Assembly (NCBI RefSeq): GCF_021325795.1
Contig: NZ_JAHPZX010000007.1
Location: forward strand, 124,001 to 188,000
DNA length: 64,000 nucleotides
Direction of reading: 5' to 3'
Origin: Bordetella sp. LUAb4
GTDB lineage: Bacteria > Pseudomonadota > Gammaproteobacteria > Burkholderiales > Burkholderiaceae_B
Made by a program: the position numbers and the translations under genes. The stretch's first letter is position 1; each line of letters starts with the position of its first letter. The notes under the pieces were generated by a model. The model did not search any database. It saw nothing but the letters and a program-made list of their open reading frames with translations, and had not been told where the DNA came from. This document shows, piece after piece, positions 34,874 to 43,183 of the stretch.

Positions 34874-36643
34874 ATGCCTACAACGATACTGCCACCTGTC
34901 GTTCCACCGCCTCGCCGGCGTCCTACCGATCTGATCTACGGCGCCGACGATCGTCTTCCGCGGACCACCCTGGGTCTGCTGGCAGTGCAGCATCTGGCGA
35001 CGGCGCTGGCGTTGATTGCCTATCTGTTGGCTGCCGCGCGTAGCGCGCAACTGAATATCGCGGATACTCAATCGCTGTTGTCGGTGACGCTGATCGGCAT
35101 GGCTTTGGCCACTGCCATGCAGGCATGGGGTGGCCGATTGGGCGCGGGGCGCTTGCTGGTGCATATGCCCAATCCCTTCATGATCACTTTTGCCGCCATC
35201 GCCATGCAGCGCCACGGCATGGGCGGCATGGCGACGTTGACCTTCGTCGGTGGCGTGGTCGCCCTGGCGATCAGCCCTTTGATGCAGCGGCTGCGGGCTG
35301 TGTTTCCGCCTACCGTGGCTGGTGTGGTGGTGTGCTTTGTCGGCATCTCCTTGATCGGGGTGTCGGTGCGGCATGCCGTGGGTTTGGATGCGGACGGCAG
35401 CATGGACGGCGTCAGTCTCACCATCGCGGGCGTCACCTTGGGGGCCATCATCCTGTGTTCGGTATGGGGCGCCCGCAGTGTGCGCCTGCTGGCGTTGTTG
35501 GTCGGCATCGGCGCGGGGGTGATAACGGCCGCGCTATTCGGCCAGATTCATGGCGGCCTAGCGTTGTCGCAGGCGCCGTGGATGGCTTTGCCGGTCATAC
35601 ATCCGCCCGATTTTTCGGTGACGTCGGACCTGTTGATCGCGGTGGCATTGATCTCCGTGCTGTCGCAGCTGGACACCGTGGGCAGCGTCATCATGATGGA
35701 GAAAATCGAGGATGCCGAGTGGCGTCGCGCGGACATGCGCAGTATCGGGCGCGGCGTCCAGGCCAACGGCCTGGGAGATATGTTGGGAAGCTTGCTGGGC
35801 GGCTATCCCACGGCGATCTCGTCGGCCAACATCGCGCTGTGCCATGCCACGCGGTCGACCGCGCGCCGCATAGGATTGTTGACGGCGGTATTCATGGCGG
35901 CCATCGCCTTTTTACCGCAGGTGACCTTGGCGCTGACCTTGATCCCCACTGCCGTTCTGGGCGCGGTGGAGTTGTATGCGGCGGCTTTCCTTATCGTGTC
36001 CGGTATCGAGCTGATCGCCTCGCGGGCGGTGGATAGCCGGGGGATCTTCACGGTGGGTTTGTCCATGTGCGCCGGGCTGGCCGTCATGTTCATTCCTTCC
36101 ATGTCCAAGCACGCGCCGGATTCCATGCAATTGCTGGTTGGCAGTGGTTTCATCGTCGCCGGTATCACGGCGATCACATTGAATCTGTTTTTCCGCCTGG
36201 GTACGGCGCGGCAGGTGGAACGTGCCATTGAACCGGAAGGAAACCCGGTAGGCGAGCAGGTGATCGCTTTCGTCGAGCGTCAGGGTGGCGCATGGGGCGC
36301 ACGGCGTGATGTCGTGCAACGCGCCGCCATGGCCGCGCTTGAGGCCGTGGATGTCTTGCAGCAAGACGAGCGGCGACAGATACGCGGGGTGCGCGGGATG
36401 TTCGACGAATTCAATTTCGATATCGAGCTGCTGTATGAAGGCCCGGCCCTGGTGTTGCCCAGCAAGCAGGGCGGTGCCACGCCCAAGCTGTCAGTGGACG
36501 ATCTCGATGACAAGGGTTTCGATGCCGCCATTGAAGAAGCGGTGGCGCGGGTGTCGAGCACCTTGGTGCGGCATTGGGCGGATCGCGTGGTCAATGGCAT
36601 GCGAGGCAAGGAAGGGCATCTGCTGCTGCATTTCGATCATTGA
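34874..36643 (+). CDS. NCS2 uracil/xanthine permease with C-terminal cytosolic domain
   Basis: 589 residues. The first 430 form an NCS2 (NAT) permease: LLAVQHLATALALIAYL in helix 1, then GLGDMLGSLLGGYPTAISSANIALCHATRS near 305, the family motif region. About 150 further soluble residues follow (VGEQVIAFVERQGGAWGARRDVVQRAAMAALEAVDVLQ...). These look like a histidine-kinase-type ATPase fold lacking clear ATP-lid motifs. Such an extension is absent from model permeases. ATG 34874 has GGAG four bases upstream. Overlaps the convergent map gene by seven bases. Confidence 0.82.
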   Translation: MPTTILPPVVPPPRRRPTDLIYGADDRLPRTTLGLLAVQHLATALALIAYLLAAARSAQLNIADTQSLLSVTLIGMALATAMQAWGGRLGAGRLLVHMPNPFMITFAAIAMQRHGMGGMATLTFVGGVVALAISPLMQRLRAVFPPTVAGVVVCFVGISLIGVSVRHAVGLDADGSMDGVSLTIAGVTLGAIILCSVWGARSVRLLALLVGIGAGVITAALFGQIHGGLALSQAPWMALPVIHPPDFSVTSDLLIAVALISVLSQLDTVGSVIMMEKIEDAEWRRADMRSIGRGVQANGLGDMLGSLLGGYPTAISSANIALCHATRSTARRIGLLTAVFMAAIAFLPQVTLALTLIPTAVLGAVELYAAAFLIVSGIELIASRAVDSRGIFTVGLSMCAGLAVMFIPSMSKHAPDSMQLLVGSGFIVAGITAITLNLFFRLGTARQVERAIEPEGNPVGEQVIAFVERQGGAWGARRDVVQRAAMAALEAVDVLQQDERRQIRGVRGMFDEFNFDIELLYEGPALVLPSKQGGATPKLSVDDLDDKGFDAAIEEAVARVSSTLVRHWADRVVNGMRGKEGHLLLHFDH

Positions 36644-37410
36644 TGCCCAGGCGCTTTTTCCCCGGGCCGCAAGGTCAGTACCCGCACGCCGTTGCGGGTC
36701 ACCGCCACCGTATGTTCGAACTGTGCGGATAGCTTGCCGTCACTCGTGACGACCGTCCAGCCGTCCTCTTCGGTATGAACGGCATGCTGGCCTTGGTTGA
36801 TCATCGGCTCGATGGTGAACACCATGCCCTCGCGCAGCATGAGACCGGTTTTCGGCTTGCCCCAATGCAGCACTTCGGGCGATTCATGCATTTCCCGGCC
36901 GATGCCGTGGCCGCAATATTCTCGCACGACGGTGTAGCCGTTCTTGCGTGCGTGGCGCTCGATGGCATAGCCGACGTCGCCCAGTCTTGCGCCCGGGCGC
37001 ACGGCCTTGATGCCTTTCCACATGGCATCGTAGGTGCCTTCCACCAGGCGTTTGGCCGGCGCCGAGACGGTGCCGACAAGATAGGTCTTGCTGGAATCGG
37101 CGATATAGCCGTTGGCCTCCAGCGTGATGTCGAAATTGACGATGTCGCCGCTTTGCAGAATCTCCGTGGGAGACGGAACGCCATGGCAGACGACATTGTT
37201 GCGCGAGGAATTCAGCGCGTAAGCGTAGCCGTATTGCCCTTTGCTGGCGGGGCGCGCGTTCAACTGGTTGACGATGAAGCTGTCTACCAGATCGTTGACC
37301 TGCATGGTTGACATGCCGATCAGGTCCAGGCTGTCCAATTGGCTGAACACTTGCGCCAGCAACTCGCCTGACTTCGCCATCAAGGCGATTTCTTCTGGCC
37401 GTTTGATCAT
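36637..37410 (-). CDS. map: Methionine aminopeptidase, type I
   Basis: 257 residues. All five metal ligands appear present: VNFDITLEANGYIADSSKTY (two Asp), CGHGIGREMHESP (His), FTIEPM (Glu) and QFEHTVAVT (Glu). Removes the initiator Met from new proteins. Unlike the housekeeping map, which sits near rpsB/tsf, this copy lies behind a ParD-like antitoxin gene with a 4-base ATGA overlap, so it is probably a second, specialised copy. Confidence 0.93.
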   Translation of the reverse strand: MIKRPEEIALMAKSGELLAQVFSQLDSLDLIGMSTMQVNDLVDSFIVNQLNARPASKGQYGYAYALNSSRNNVVCHGVPSPTEILQSGDIVNFDITLEANGYIADSSKTYLVGTVSAPAKRLVEGTYDAMWKGIKAVRPGARLGDVGYAIERHARKNGYTVVREYCGHGIGREMHESPEVLHWGKPKTGLMLREGMVFTIEPMINQGQHAVHTEEDGWTVVTSDGKLSAQFEHTVAVTRNGVRVLTLRPGEKAPGHQ

Positions 37411-37619
37411 GCCGCCGCGACCTTCATGGCTTGCGGTGCCACGCCTGCAGCGCGTAGTTCACGCGCGACGATTTCATTGAAACTCTGCGTTGGATGCATT
37501 TCGCACAGCATGCCGATCTTGATCCAGAATGCGGCTTGCGCGTTGATGGACCGGCACGATACGCCACTCGCTTTGCGTATCTGGTCATGCAGGTCGTCAT
37601 CGATGTTCACGATACCCAT
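37407..37619 (-). CDS. ParD-like antitoxin-family protein
   Basis: 70 residues: MGIVNIDDDLHDQIRKASGVSCRSINAQAAFWIKIGMLCEMHPTQSFNEIV. The IVNIDDDLHDQIRKAS stretch is the ribbon-helix-helix DNA-binding unit, and the rest matches the ParD_like group. No ParE toxin is present; the gene instead overlaps map by ATGA. The dyad 13 bp upstream of the ATG suggests autoregulation. Confidence 0.85.
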   Translation of the reverse strand: MGIVNIDDDLHDQIRKASGVSCRSINAQAAFWIKIGMLCEMHPTQSFNEIVARELRAAGVAPQAMKVAAA

Positions 37620-37631
37620 GGCTTACTCTCT

Positions 37632-37655
37632 ATATGAAACGTATACGAATCATAT
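37632..37655. promoter_or_regulatory. 24-bp dyad operator upstream of ParD-like/map operon
   Basis: ATATG (37632-37636), CGTATACG (37640-37647) and CATAT (37651-37655) are arranged symmetrically; ten of twelve base pairs are complementary around the centre. The spacing to the ParD-like start suits repression by a ribbon-helix-helix protein. Binding is inferred. Confidence 0.65.
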
Positions 37656-37835
37656 GTTGGGACAAGCGAGGTCGGCAAGTGGACTTTGCTCGTCCCAAGC
37701 GAAATGTTGTCAGTTTGTCGTCAGTCATGCGCGTCCACATGTAAAACTGCCCGTCGCGCTCCTCCGCACACGCAAGGCCGCGTTGAACTTCCCCTTTCCG
37801 GCCCTATCTTATGAAGGGTTATGGGAGGGCTCACT

Positions 37836-38840
37836 ATGTACCCCGCACACGCGAAATCATTTGCCGGATCGTTACTGCTGGCTAGCTGCTTGCTGTTCAG
37901 CGGCAGCGTCCTGGCTGCCGATGCGACGCCGGATCAGGTCTATCAGGCCGCGCAGGCCGGAAATTACCGTCAAGCCCAGGAGATGATGGATCAGATCCTG
38001 CGCGATCATCCCAACAGCGCCAAGGCGCATTTCGTGCAGGCCGAGTTGCTGGCCAAGCAGGGCAAGCTGCCGCAGGCGCAGGGGGAGTTGAACAATGCGC
38101 TGCGTCTGGATCCCAACCAGCGCTTCGCTAAACCCGGCGCTGTGGATGAACTGCGCACGCGCATCTCGGCCAACAACGTGTCGAACGGCGCATCCCGTGC
38201 CGGCGGCACGTTCGGCGGCATTCCTTGGGGGATGGTGCTGGGCATTGCGGCGGTGGTGATCATTGCGTCGCTGGTGCTGCAGGCGCGTCGCCGTGCCGCG
38301 TATGCCGCTGCGGGTCGCGGTCCTTATGATTACGGGGGCGGCATGCGTGGTTCAACGCCTTACGGCGGTCAGCCTCCCATGGGTCCTAACCAATACGGCG
38401 GGCAAGGGGGCTATGGTTATCCCGGCGCTGCGGGACCAGGGCAGGCCGGTGGCGGCTTGGGCTCGGGCATCATGGGCGGTCTGGCTACCGGTGCGGCGGT
38501 CGGCGCGGGCGTGGTCGCGGGTGAGGCCTTGATGAATCGCGTGCTGCACGGCGGCTCGTCAGGCTCCGCTGTGGACACCAGTGGAGCACGCGATACTGCA
38601 TCGGCTTCGAATGCCGCGGATTCCAGCTATGACATGGGCGGCAAGGACTTTGGCCTTCGCGATGCCAATTCTTGGGACGACGATGATCCGACCCGTAAGT
38701 TGAAGGGCAACGACGATGACGGTAACGGCCAGACCTGGAATATCGACTATCCCTGGAACAACAGCAGCGACTCGTCCGGCGACAGTGGCGGTGGCGATTC
38801 CTGGGATAGCGGTGGCGGTTCCGATGATGACTGGACCTGA
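37836..38840 (+). CDS. TPR-containing secreted/membrane protein with low-complexity tail
   Basis: 334 residues: a signal peptide (SFAGSLLLASCLLFSGSVLAADA), then one or two TPR-like repeats (QVYQAAQAGNYRQAQEMMDQILRDHPNSAKAHFVQAELLAKQGK). A membrane helix IPWGMVLGIAAVVIIASLVLQARRR lies near 130, followed by a Gly/Tyr/Pro-rich stretch, a Gly-rich hydrophobic stretch (GLGSGIMGGLATGAAVGAGVVAGEAL) and an Asp/Ser/Gly tail ending DSGGGSDDDWT. GGGAGGG seven bases before 37836 fixes the start. Role unknown; possibly cell-envelope assembly. Confidence 0.85.
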   Translation: MYPAHAKSFAGSLLLASCLLFSGSVLAADATPDQVYQAAQAGNYRQAQEMMDQILRDHPNSAKAHFVQAELLAKQGKLPQAQGELNNALRLDPNQRFAKPGAVDELRTRISANNVSNGASRAGGTFGGIPWGMVLGIAAVVIIASLVLQARRRAAYAAAGRGPYDYGGGMRGSTPYGGQPPMGPNQYGGQGGYGYPGAAGPGQAGGGLGSGIMGGLATGAAVGAGVVAGEALMNRVLHGGSSGSAVDTSGARDTASASNAADSSYDMGGKDFGLRDANSWDDDDPTRKLKGNDDDGNGQTWNIDYPWNNSSDSSGDSGGGDSWDSGGGSDDDWT

Positions 38841-39042
38841 GCAAACCGCATATCGTCGTTGAGCTGTTCCGAGCTCACTTACCCTTTTTCGCCTGATAGG
38901 CTGCCTGCCGTGTTCCGTTCGACTGATAAGGAAGTGGGCGCATAATCTTGCTCACGCCAAGCATCGTGTCTTTGAGCGCTGCTCCTGCCTCGGAGTAGCC
39001 GTAGACCACGGGGCGGTCACCCACGGAGTCGGAGAACAGCCT

Positions 39043-39561
39043 ATGTCGCTTCCCAGTGTCGAACAACGTCGTTGTTCATTAATGCCGGCCCGCGTGTTCG
39101 CGGGCCTCGTTTTGGCCTTGTTTGCGTTCTCCGCACATGCCAGCGACGCGCGGGAGTGCCGGGCGGCCGGTGGCAAGCTGTTGATCGGCGAGGTCGTTTC
39201 GCCGCCGAAATTCAAACACGGCATGTACAAGAAGGGTGTCGAGCTGTCGCATACGCATCTGACGCTGCGGGATAAGGCGGGAGAGAAGTACGACGTGGCG
39301 ATCGACAACGTCTTCGCGTCGGGATACCGGCCGAACTCAAAGGCCGTGCCGGCGCCCTTGGATACGATCGAGGTGGGCGACAAGCTCGAGGTCTGCGGCA
39401 TCCCCTTCGATGGCGGAATCCATTGGGTACATAACAACTGCGGCGATACGCCGACGAAGTCGGATCCCAATGGTTGGATCAAAGTGGTCCGGGCGGACGG
39501 CAGTACTGGCCCAAATCTTGAAGAGAGCCAGACCTATTGCAGGTTGTGGCCGCATCGATAA
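39043..39561 (+). CDS. Secreted hypothetical protein (DUF3465-like)
   Basis: 172 residues with a signal peptide (MPARVFAGLVLALFAFSAHASDA at 14-36; GGAG precedes ATG 39043). The mature part starts with a Cys and holds HTHLTLRDKAGEKYDVAIDNVFASGYRP and HWVHNNCGDTPTKSDPNGWIKV. The W-H-N-N-C-x-D ending resembles DUF3465, a possible periplasmic OB fold. Its last 12 codons are repeated 3.5 kb downstream, suggesting that an element integrated into its 3' end. Confidence 0.75.
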   Translation: MSLPSVEQRRCSLMPARVFAGLVLALFAFSAHASDARECRAAGGKLLIGEVVSPPKFKHGMYKKGVELSHTHLTLRDKAGEKYDVAIDNVFASGYRPNSKAVPAPLDTIEVGDKLEVCGIPFDGGIHWVHNNCGDTPTKSDPNGWIKVVRADGSTGPNLEESQTYCRLWPHR

Positions 39562-39566
39562 ACACG
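39523..39566 (+). repeat. Direct repeat copy 1 (gene 3' end)
   Basis: 44 bp that match 43043-43086 at 41 positions. It is the end of the secreted-protein gene plus five following bases. Confidence 0.9.
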
Positions 39567-39670
39567 ACGCGCCGGACTTACGAAAGATTGCGCCCTCGTC
39601 TCATATCGCTGATCGTCGAGCCGCAGTATATAAAGAACGAGCGGGCTGACCCTGCGGTTCGGAGATTCAT

Positions 39671-40057
39671 ATGAAGCGAGTGACGGGCATCGGCGGCATC
39701 TTTTTCCAAGCGAAAGACCCCGTGGCTTTGCGCGCCTGGTACAAGCGGCATTTGGGCATAGACGTGCAGGAGTGGGGCGGAACGGCCTTCGCGTGGACCG
39801 ATGGAGCAGGCAATCCCGTGCGCGGCACCACCATCTGGTCGATAGCCGCTGCCGACAGCGATACCTTTGCGCCGGGCAGATCTCCCTTCATGGTGAACTA
39901 CTGGGTCACGGAGCTGGAGCCGTTGCTGCAAGTGCTGAAGGAGGAGGGCTGCCAGGTGCTGGATAAAGCCGAAGACTCCGAGTTCGGCAAGTTCGGCTGG
40001 GTCATCGATCCGGAAGGGAACAAGGTCGAACTATGGGAACCGCCGTCTGGGGGTTAG
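39671..40057 (+). CDS. VOC-family (glyoxalase-like) protein
   Basis: 128 residues of two beta-alpha-beta-beta-beta modules: GIGGIFFQAKDPVALRAWYKRHLGI at the start, FMVNYWVTELEPLLQVLKEEGCQVL mid-protein, and FGKFGWVIDPEGNKVELWEPP at the end, where Glu is the usual metal ligand. Enzymatic activity cannot be assigned. GGAG lies eight bases before the ATG. Confidence 0.88.
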   Translation: MKRVTGIGGIFFQAKDPVALRAWYKRHLGIDVQEWGGTAFAWTDGAGNPVRGTTIWSIAAADSDTFAPGRSPFMVNYWVTELEPLLQVLKEEGCQVLDKAEDSEFGKFGWVIDPEGNKVELWEPPSGG

Positions 40058-40227
40058 TTACTTGAGTGGGGCGGCTGCGCGAAGGTTCGGATGTAAATCG
40101 ATTGCGGCCCGTACCGACGCGGCTATATGAGCGGTCAACTGCCATCCTATTACCTGGAGCGGGCGATCGAATGGGATAGCGGTAACTCACTAGTTATGAA
40201 GAGGGTTTCAAGATTGTCTGAAGCGAC

Positions 40228-40821
40228 ATGAGTCCCGATTGTCCGCTGCGATTCGATTTCGTCCCCTCGGACGATGACGTTGCCCGCAACAATGGGTGGG
40301 GCCACGGGTCCCTATACGTTCTAGGCGTTCCATATTGGTACGCCAACAACAACGCCCAACCTGAGCCCATCGAATGGACTTGGGTAGATTTCCTTGAGTA
40401 CGTCGCGGCCAACTGGGGCGCGTTGGCTTTCGAACAATCTTATCCTTTCCCTTGGCTCAATGAGGCTGCTCATCCGGGAGATGTCTGGAATGTGGCGGAG
40501 CGAAGATGGGCCAGACTAGGTGAGGATATCGCTGATGCGGAAGAGCTTGCAGTTCTCGCTTTTGAACGAAGGCACAATCTAGCGTCGGCTTGGAAGGGAC
40601 TCTCGTTGCCCTCGCTGACGTTGATGCGCAACGGAAAAATGTGCTGGGTTTATGCCGACGGCTTGCCCCCGCTGATAGTTCCCTTTGACGAGTGTCGAAG
40701 AGCATTGGTGTCGATATGCGAAACCTTGGCGCAATGCTTCGAAGGCTCCTCGAATTCTGGGGTGGCGAATGCCGTTGACAGTTGGCGCAATCGCGGTCGC
40801 AACGGAAAAACAGAACATTGA
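40228..40821 (+). CDS. Hypothetical protein (197 aa)
   Basis: Not recognised. Aromatic-rich N-terminus (NNGWGHGSLYVLGVPYWYANNN, then PIEWTWVDFLEYVAANWGALAFEQSYPFPW), no signal peptide. I have a vague similarity in mind to N-terminal regions of proteins near ImmA/IrrE-type peptidases, but no HExxH is present. GC content is below that of its neighbours, consistent with acquired DNA. The following small gene may be its partner. Confidence 0.6.
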   Translation: MSPDCPLRFDFVPSDDDVARNNGWGHGSLYVLGVPYWYANNNAQPEPIEWTWVDFLEYVAANWGALAFEQSYPFPWLNEAAHPGDVWNVAERRWARLGEDIADAEELAVLAFERRHNLASAWKGLSLPSLTLMRNGKMCWVYADGLPPLIVPFDECRRALVSICETLAQCFEGSSNSGVANAVDSWRNRGRNGKTEH

Positions 40822-40874
40822 GGACGAGTTCGTCGAAAATCCACGAACTAGCTCTCAGGGAGGACGTTGAAGTA

Positions 40875-41321
40875 ATGAAAACAACTTACCGGTTCCAGGC
40901 GATCACTGAGCGCTCCACGCTTGAAGGCACCGCATATGTTGAACTCATGGGAGGTGCTTACGAAAATCAGTGTTGGAACGAGGGTTCGCTGTTCTTTCAT
41001 GAGGAAGTGTTCGGCTATCTCGAACCAACGATCGAAAATTACGTATCGTCTTACGACCATTTCGCTTTCACGCAGATAAATATGACTGATTGGAGAAAAA
41101 TTGTCGCGGAACTTTCGAACGTGAGTGAATTGCTAAACATCGAAGCTTCGCGGTCGACGGCGTTAGATCAGATTGGTTTTATCTTCATGAATTCAAGACA
41201 CGAATTCACAGAGCATGCGGATCAAAACTGCGCAGCGTTCGGTGCCCTGATACGACAAATTGAAGAATGGACCAAGCGACAGCAATCGGCGTATGACTGT
41301 GTCACGGTTCTGGGAATTTAG
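40875..41321 (+). CDS. Hypothetical protein (148 aa)
   Basis: Not recognised. Acidic soluble protein (MKTTYRFQAITERSTLEGTAYVELMGGAYENQCWNEG, later QIGFIFMNSRHEFTEHADQNCAAFGALIRQIEEW). Composition resembles contact-toxin immunity proteins, but no toxin is visible. GC content is low for the genome. It sits directly before the integrase remnant inside the repeat-bounded element. Confidence 0.6.
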   Translation: MKTTYRFQAITERSTLEGTAYVELMGGAYENQCWNEGSLFFHEEVFGYLEPTIENYVSSYDHFAFTQINMTDWRKIVAELSNVSELLNIEASRSTALDQIGFIFMNSRHEFTEHADQNCAAFGALIRQIEEWTKRQQSAYDCVTVLGI

Positions 41322-41357
41322 GGACTTCATCACTGCCGGCTTTGGCTCGGGAGCGGG

Positions 41358-41715
41358 CCGCAGCGTACCCGCAAAGTAATACTCGGTACCAGCCGGACCT
41401 CCGGCCAGTATGGAGAACTGACCATCGATCAGGCGCACGAATGGCTAGCCGACGTGCGCAAAGGTGGCAACCTCGGTCGCCGCTGGCGTGCCGCACTCCG
41501 GTACGCATGGCATCTGCTACCGGGCGATGACCGAAATTGCCAGCTCAGGCGTTCCGACCAAGGTGGGCATGAAGCTCACGGGCCACAAGACCGTGGCGAT
41601 GTTTATGCATTATGTTCTTACCGAGGACAAGCTGGTGCGGGATGCGGTCGAATTGGTGGCGAATCGGCGGCTGGCGATTACCGGGGCGTTGGGTTCTATG
41701 GAGGTGACGGCGTGA
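41358..41715 (+). pseudogene. Internally deleted tyrosine integrase
   Basis: From 41358 one frame reads RTRKVILGTSRTSGQYGELTIDQAHEWLADVRKGGN, an N-terminal integrase arm. Around 41455-41500 the homology moves to another frame: THGICYRAMTEIASSGVPTKVGMKLTGHKT (catalytic HxxR-like block and GH) and FMHYVLTEDKLVRDAVELV (near the Tyr). The core between them is missing, so about 200 residues were deleted. Non-functional. Confidence 0.8.
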
Positions 41716-41737
41716 CAAGGAAGACGTCTGCGGTGGC

Positions 41738-42757
41738 GGGGAGATTGGCCGCCGGGTCGTCGAAGCCGAGCAGAAAGGCAGGCGGCGGGCCGGTTACGGC
41801 GAGCAGTTGATGGAGCGGTTGTCCGCCGACCTGACGGCTCGATTTGGGCGCGGGTTCAGCCCGGACAACCTGGAAAACATGCGGCGCTTCTTCCTCGCAT
41901 ACCCTCTCACTGCAATTTCCGAGACACTGTCTCGGAAATCAGGAGAAGGACAGTCCGTCGGGAATTCCGAGACGGTGTTTCGGAAATTCGACCTCTCCGA
42001 ACTGTCGCAAGTCTTCACCCTGCCGTGGTCGGCGTATGTCCGGCTGTTATCGGTCAAGGATGACCACGCCCGTCGGTTCTATGAGGTCGAGGCTCTGCGT
42101 GGTGGCTGGAGCGTGCGTCAGCTCGACCGACAGATCGGCAGTCAGTTCTACGAGCGCACGGCCTTATCCAAGGACAAGGCGGCGATGCTGGTCAAGGGTT
42201 CCGTGGCCAAGCCTGAGGATGTCGTCACGCCCAATGACGCGATCAAAGACCCGTATGTGCTGGAGTTTCTCGACCTCAAGGACGAGTATTCGGAATCCGA
42301 TCTGGAAGCGGCTTTGATCCAGCGGTTGGAAGACTTCCTTCTGGAATTGGGCGAAGGATTCACCTTCGTCGGACGGCAGCGCCGGTTACGCATCGACCAG
42401 ACCTGGTATCGGGTGGATCTGCTGTTCTTCCATCGCAAGTTGCGCTGCCTGGTCATCATTGACCTGAAGCTGGGTAGCCTGACCCATGCCGATGTTGGGC
42501 AGATGCACATGTACTGCAACTATGCCAAGGAGCATTGGGCCTACCCGGATGAGAACCCGCCGGTAGGCCTGATCCTGTGCGCTGACAAGGGCCATGCTCT
42601 TGCACGGTATGCACTGGATGGCCTGCCGACCAAAGTGATGGCGGCCAACTATCGGACGGTGTTGCCGGATGCCGAGTTACTGCAAAGAGAGCTGGAGAAA
42701 ACGCGGCGTCTGCTCGAATCTCGCGGCGCGCTGTCCCTCAAGGACGACAAGGCATAG
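41738..42757 (+). pseudogene. PDDEXK nuclease-family protein (DUF1016/YhcG-like), 5' truncated
   Basis: Recognisable family sequence begins at GEIGRRVVEAEQKGRRRAGYGEQL (41738 on), but the frame is stopped at 41705-41707 and has no start codon before TTG 41807/ATG 41810. The first part of the DUF1016 N-terminal domain is gone. The rest is intact to 42757: LTARFGRGFSPDNLENMRRFF and the C-terminal nuclease VDLLFFHRKLRCLVIIDLKLGSLTHADVGQMHMYCNYA, carrying D and DLK of the PD-(D/E)xK site. Initiation at 41810 would give a 315-residue protein that keeps the nuclease domain. Confidence 0.8.
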
Positions 42758-42969
42758 CCGTGTATCCGAGCGTTCCGCCGTCGGGCTCGAGGGCTACGCC
42801 CCGCGCTTCGTGTCGAATCGCCGTATGCGGCGCTGATCGCTGACGCCTCCAGTCTGGATCGTTGCGTAAGCGCCCCGACTGGGTAGACATCGGCGAGCAG
42901 AATTTCGGTGCCTCCTTGAATCGGGGATTTCTTTGAGGAAAAGCAGGTTTACAGAGAAAGAGGCCAACA
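42758..42969. other. Degraded DNA without a gene
   Basis: Between the DUF1016 gene and the transposase scrap I find only short broken frames. No promoter, terminator or RNA is evident. Confidence 0.5.
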
Positions 42970-43044
42970 CCGGCATCTGAACGGGATGCGCAAGTGATCG
43001 ACGCGCTCAGCGCCATCGTTACCCGGCATGCGCGCTGGGGATGA
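42970..43044 (+). pseudogene. IS3-family transposase OrfB fragment
   Basis: Reads PASERDAQVIDALSAIVTRHARWG-stop, matching the start of OrfB of a different IS3 subgroup from the intact element at 52.3 kb. Only about 25 codons remain. It abuts the second direct repeat at 43043. Confidence 0.65.
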
Positions 43045-43086
43045 GAGCCAGACGTATTGCCGGTTGTGGCCGCATCGATAAGCACG
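43043..43086 (+). repeat. Direct repeat copy 2 (gene 3' end)
   Basis: Matches 39523-39566 at 41 of 44 bases. In frame it encodes ESQTYCRLWPHR-stop; two of the three differences are synonymous (ACC/ACG, AGG/CGG) and the third is after the stop. Confidence 0.9.
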
Positions 43087-43183
43087 GGCGCACACGATCG
43101 TCGAAGCGCGCCTTGATATCCGAAAGCGCGAGTTCATTGCGCCCGGGTGCGACGACGCAGCGCGCGACCAGACATGTCTGCTA

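Noticed and set aside
38875-39066. Minus-strand 63-residue frame between the TPR gene and the secreted protein gene
   Set aside because: No recognisable family, weak start context and overlap with the secreted-protein start; left unassigned.
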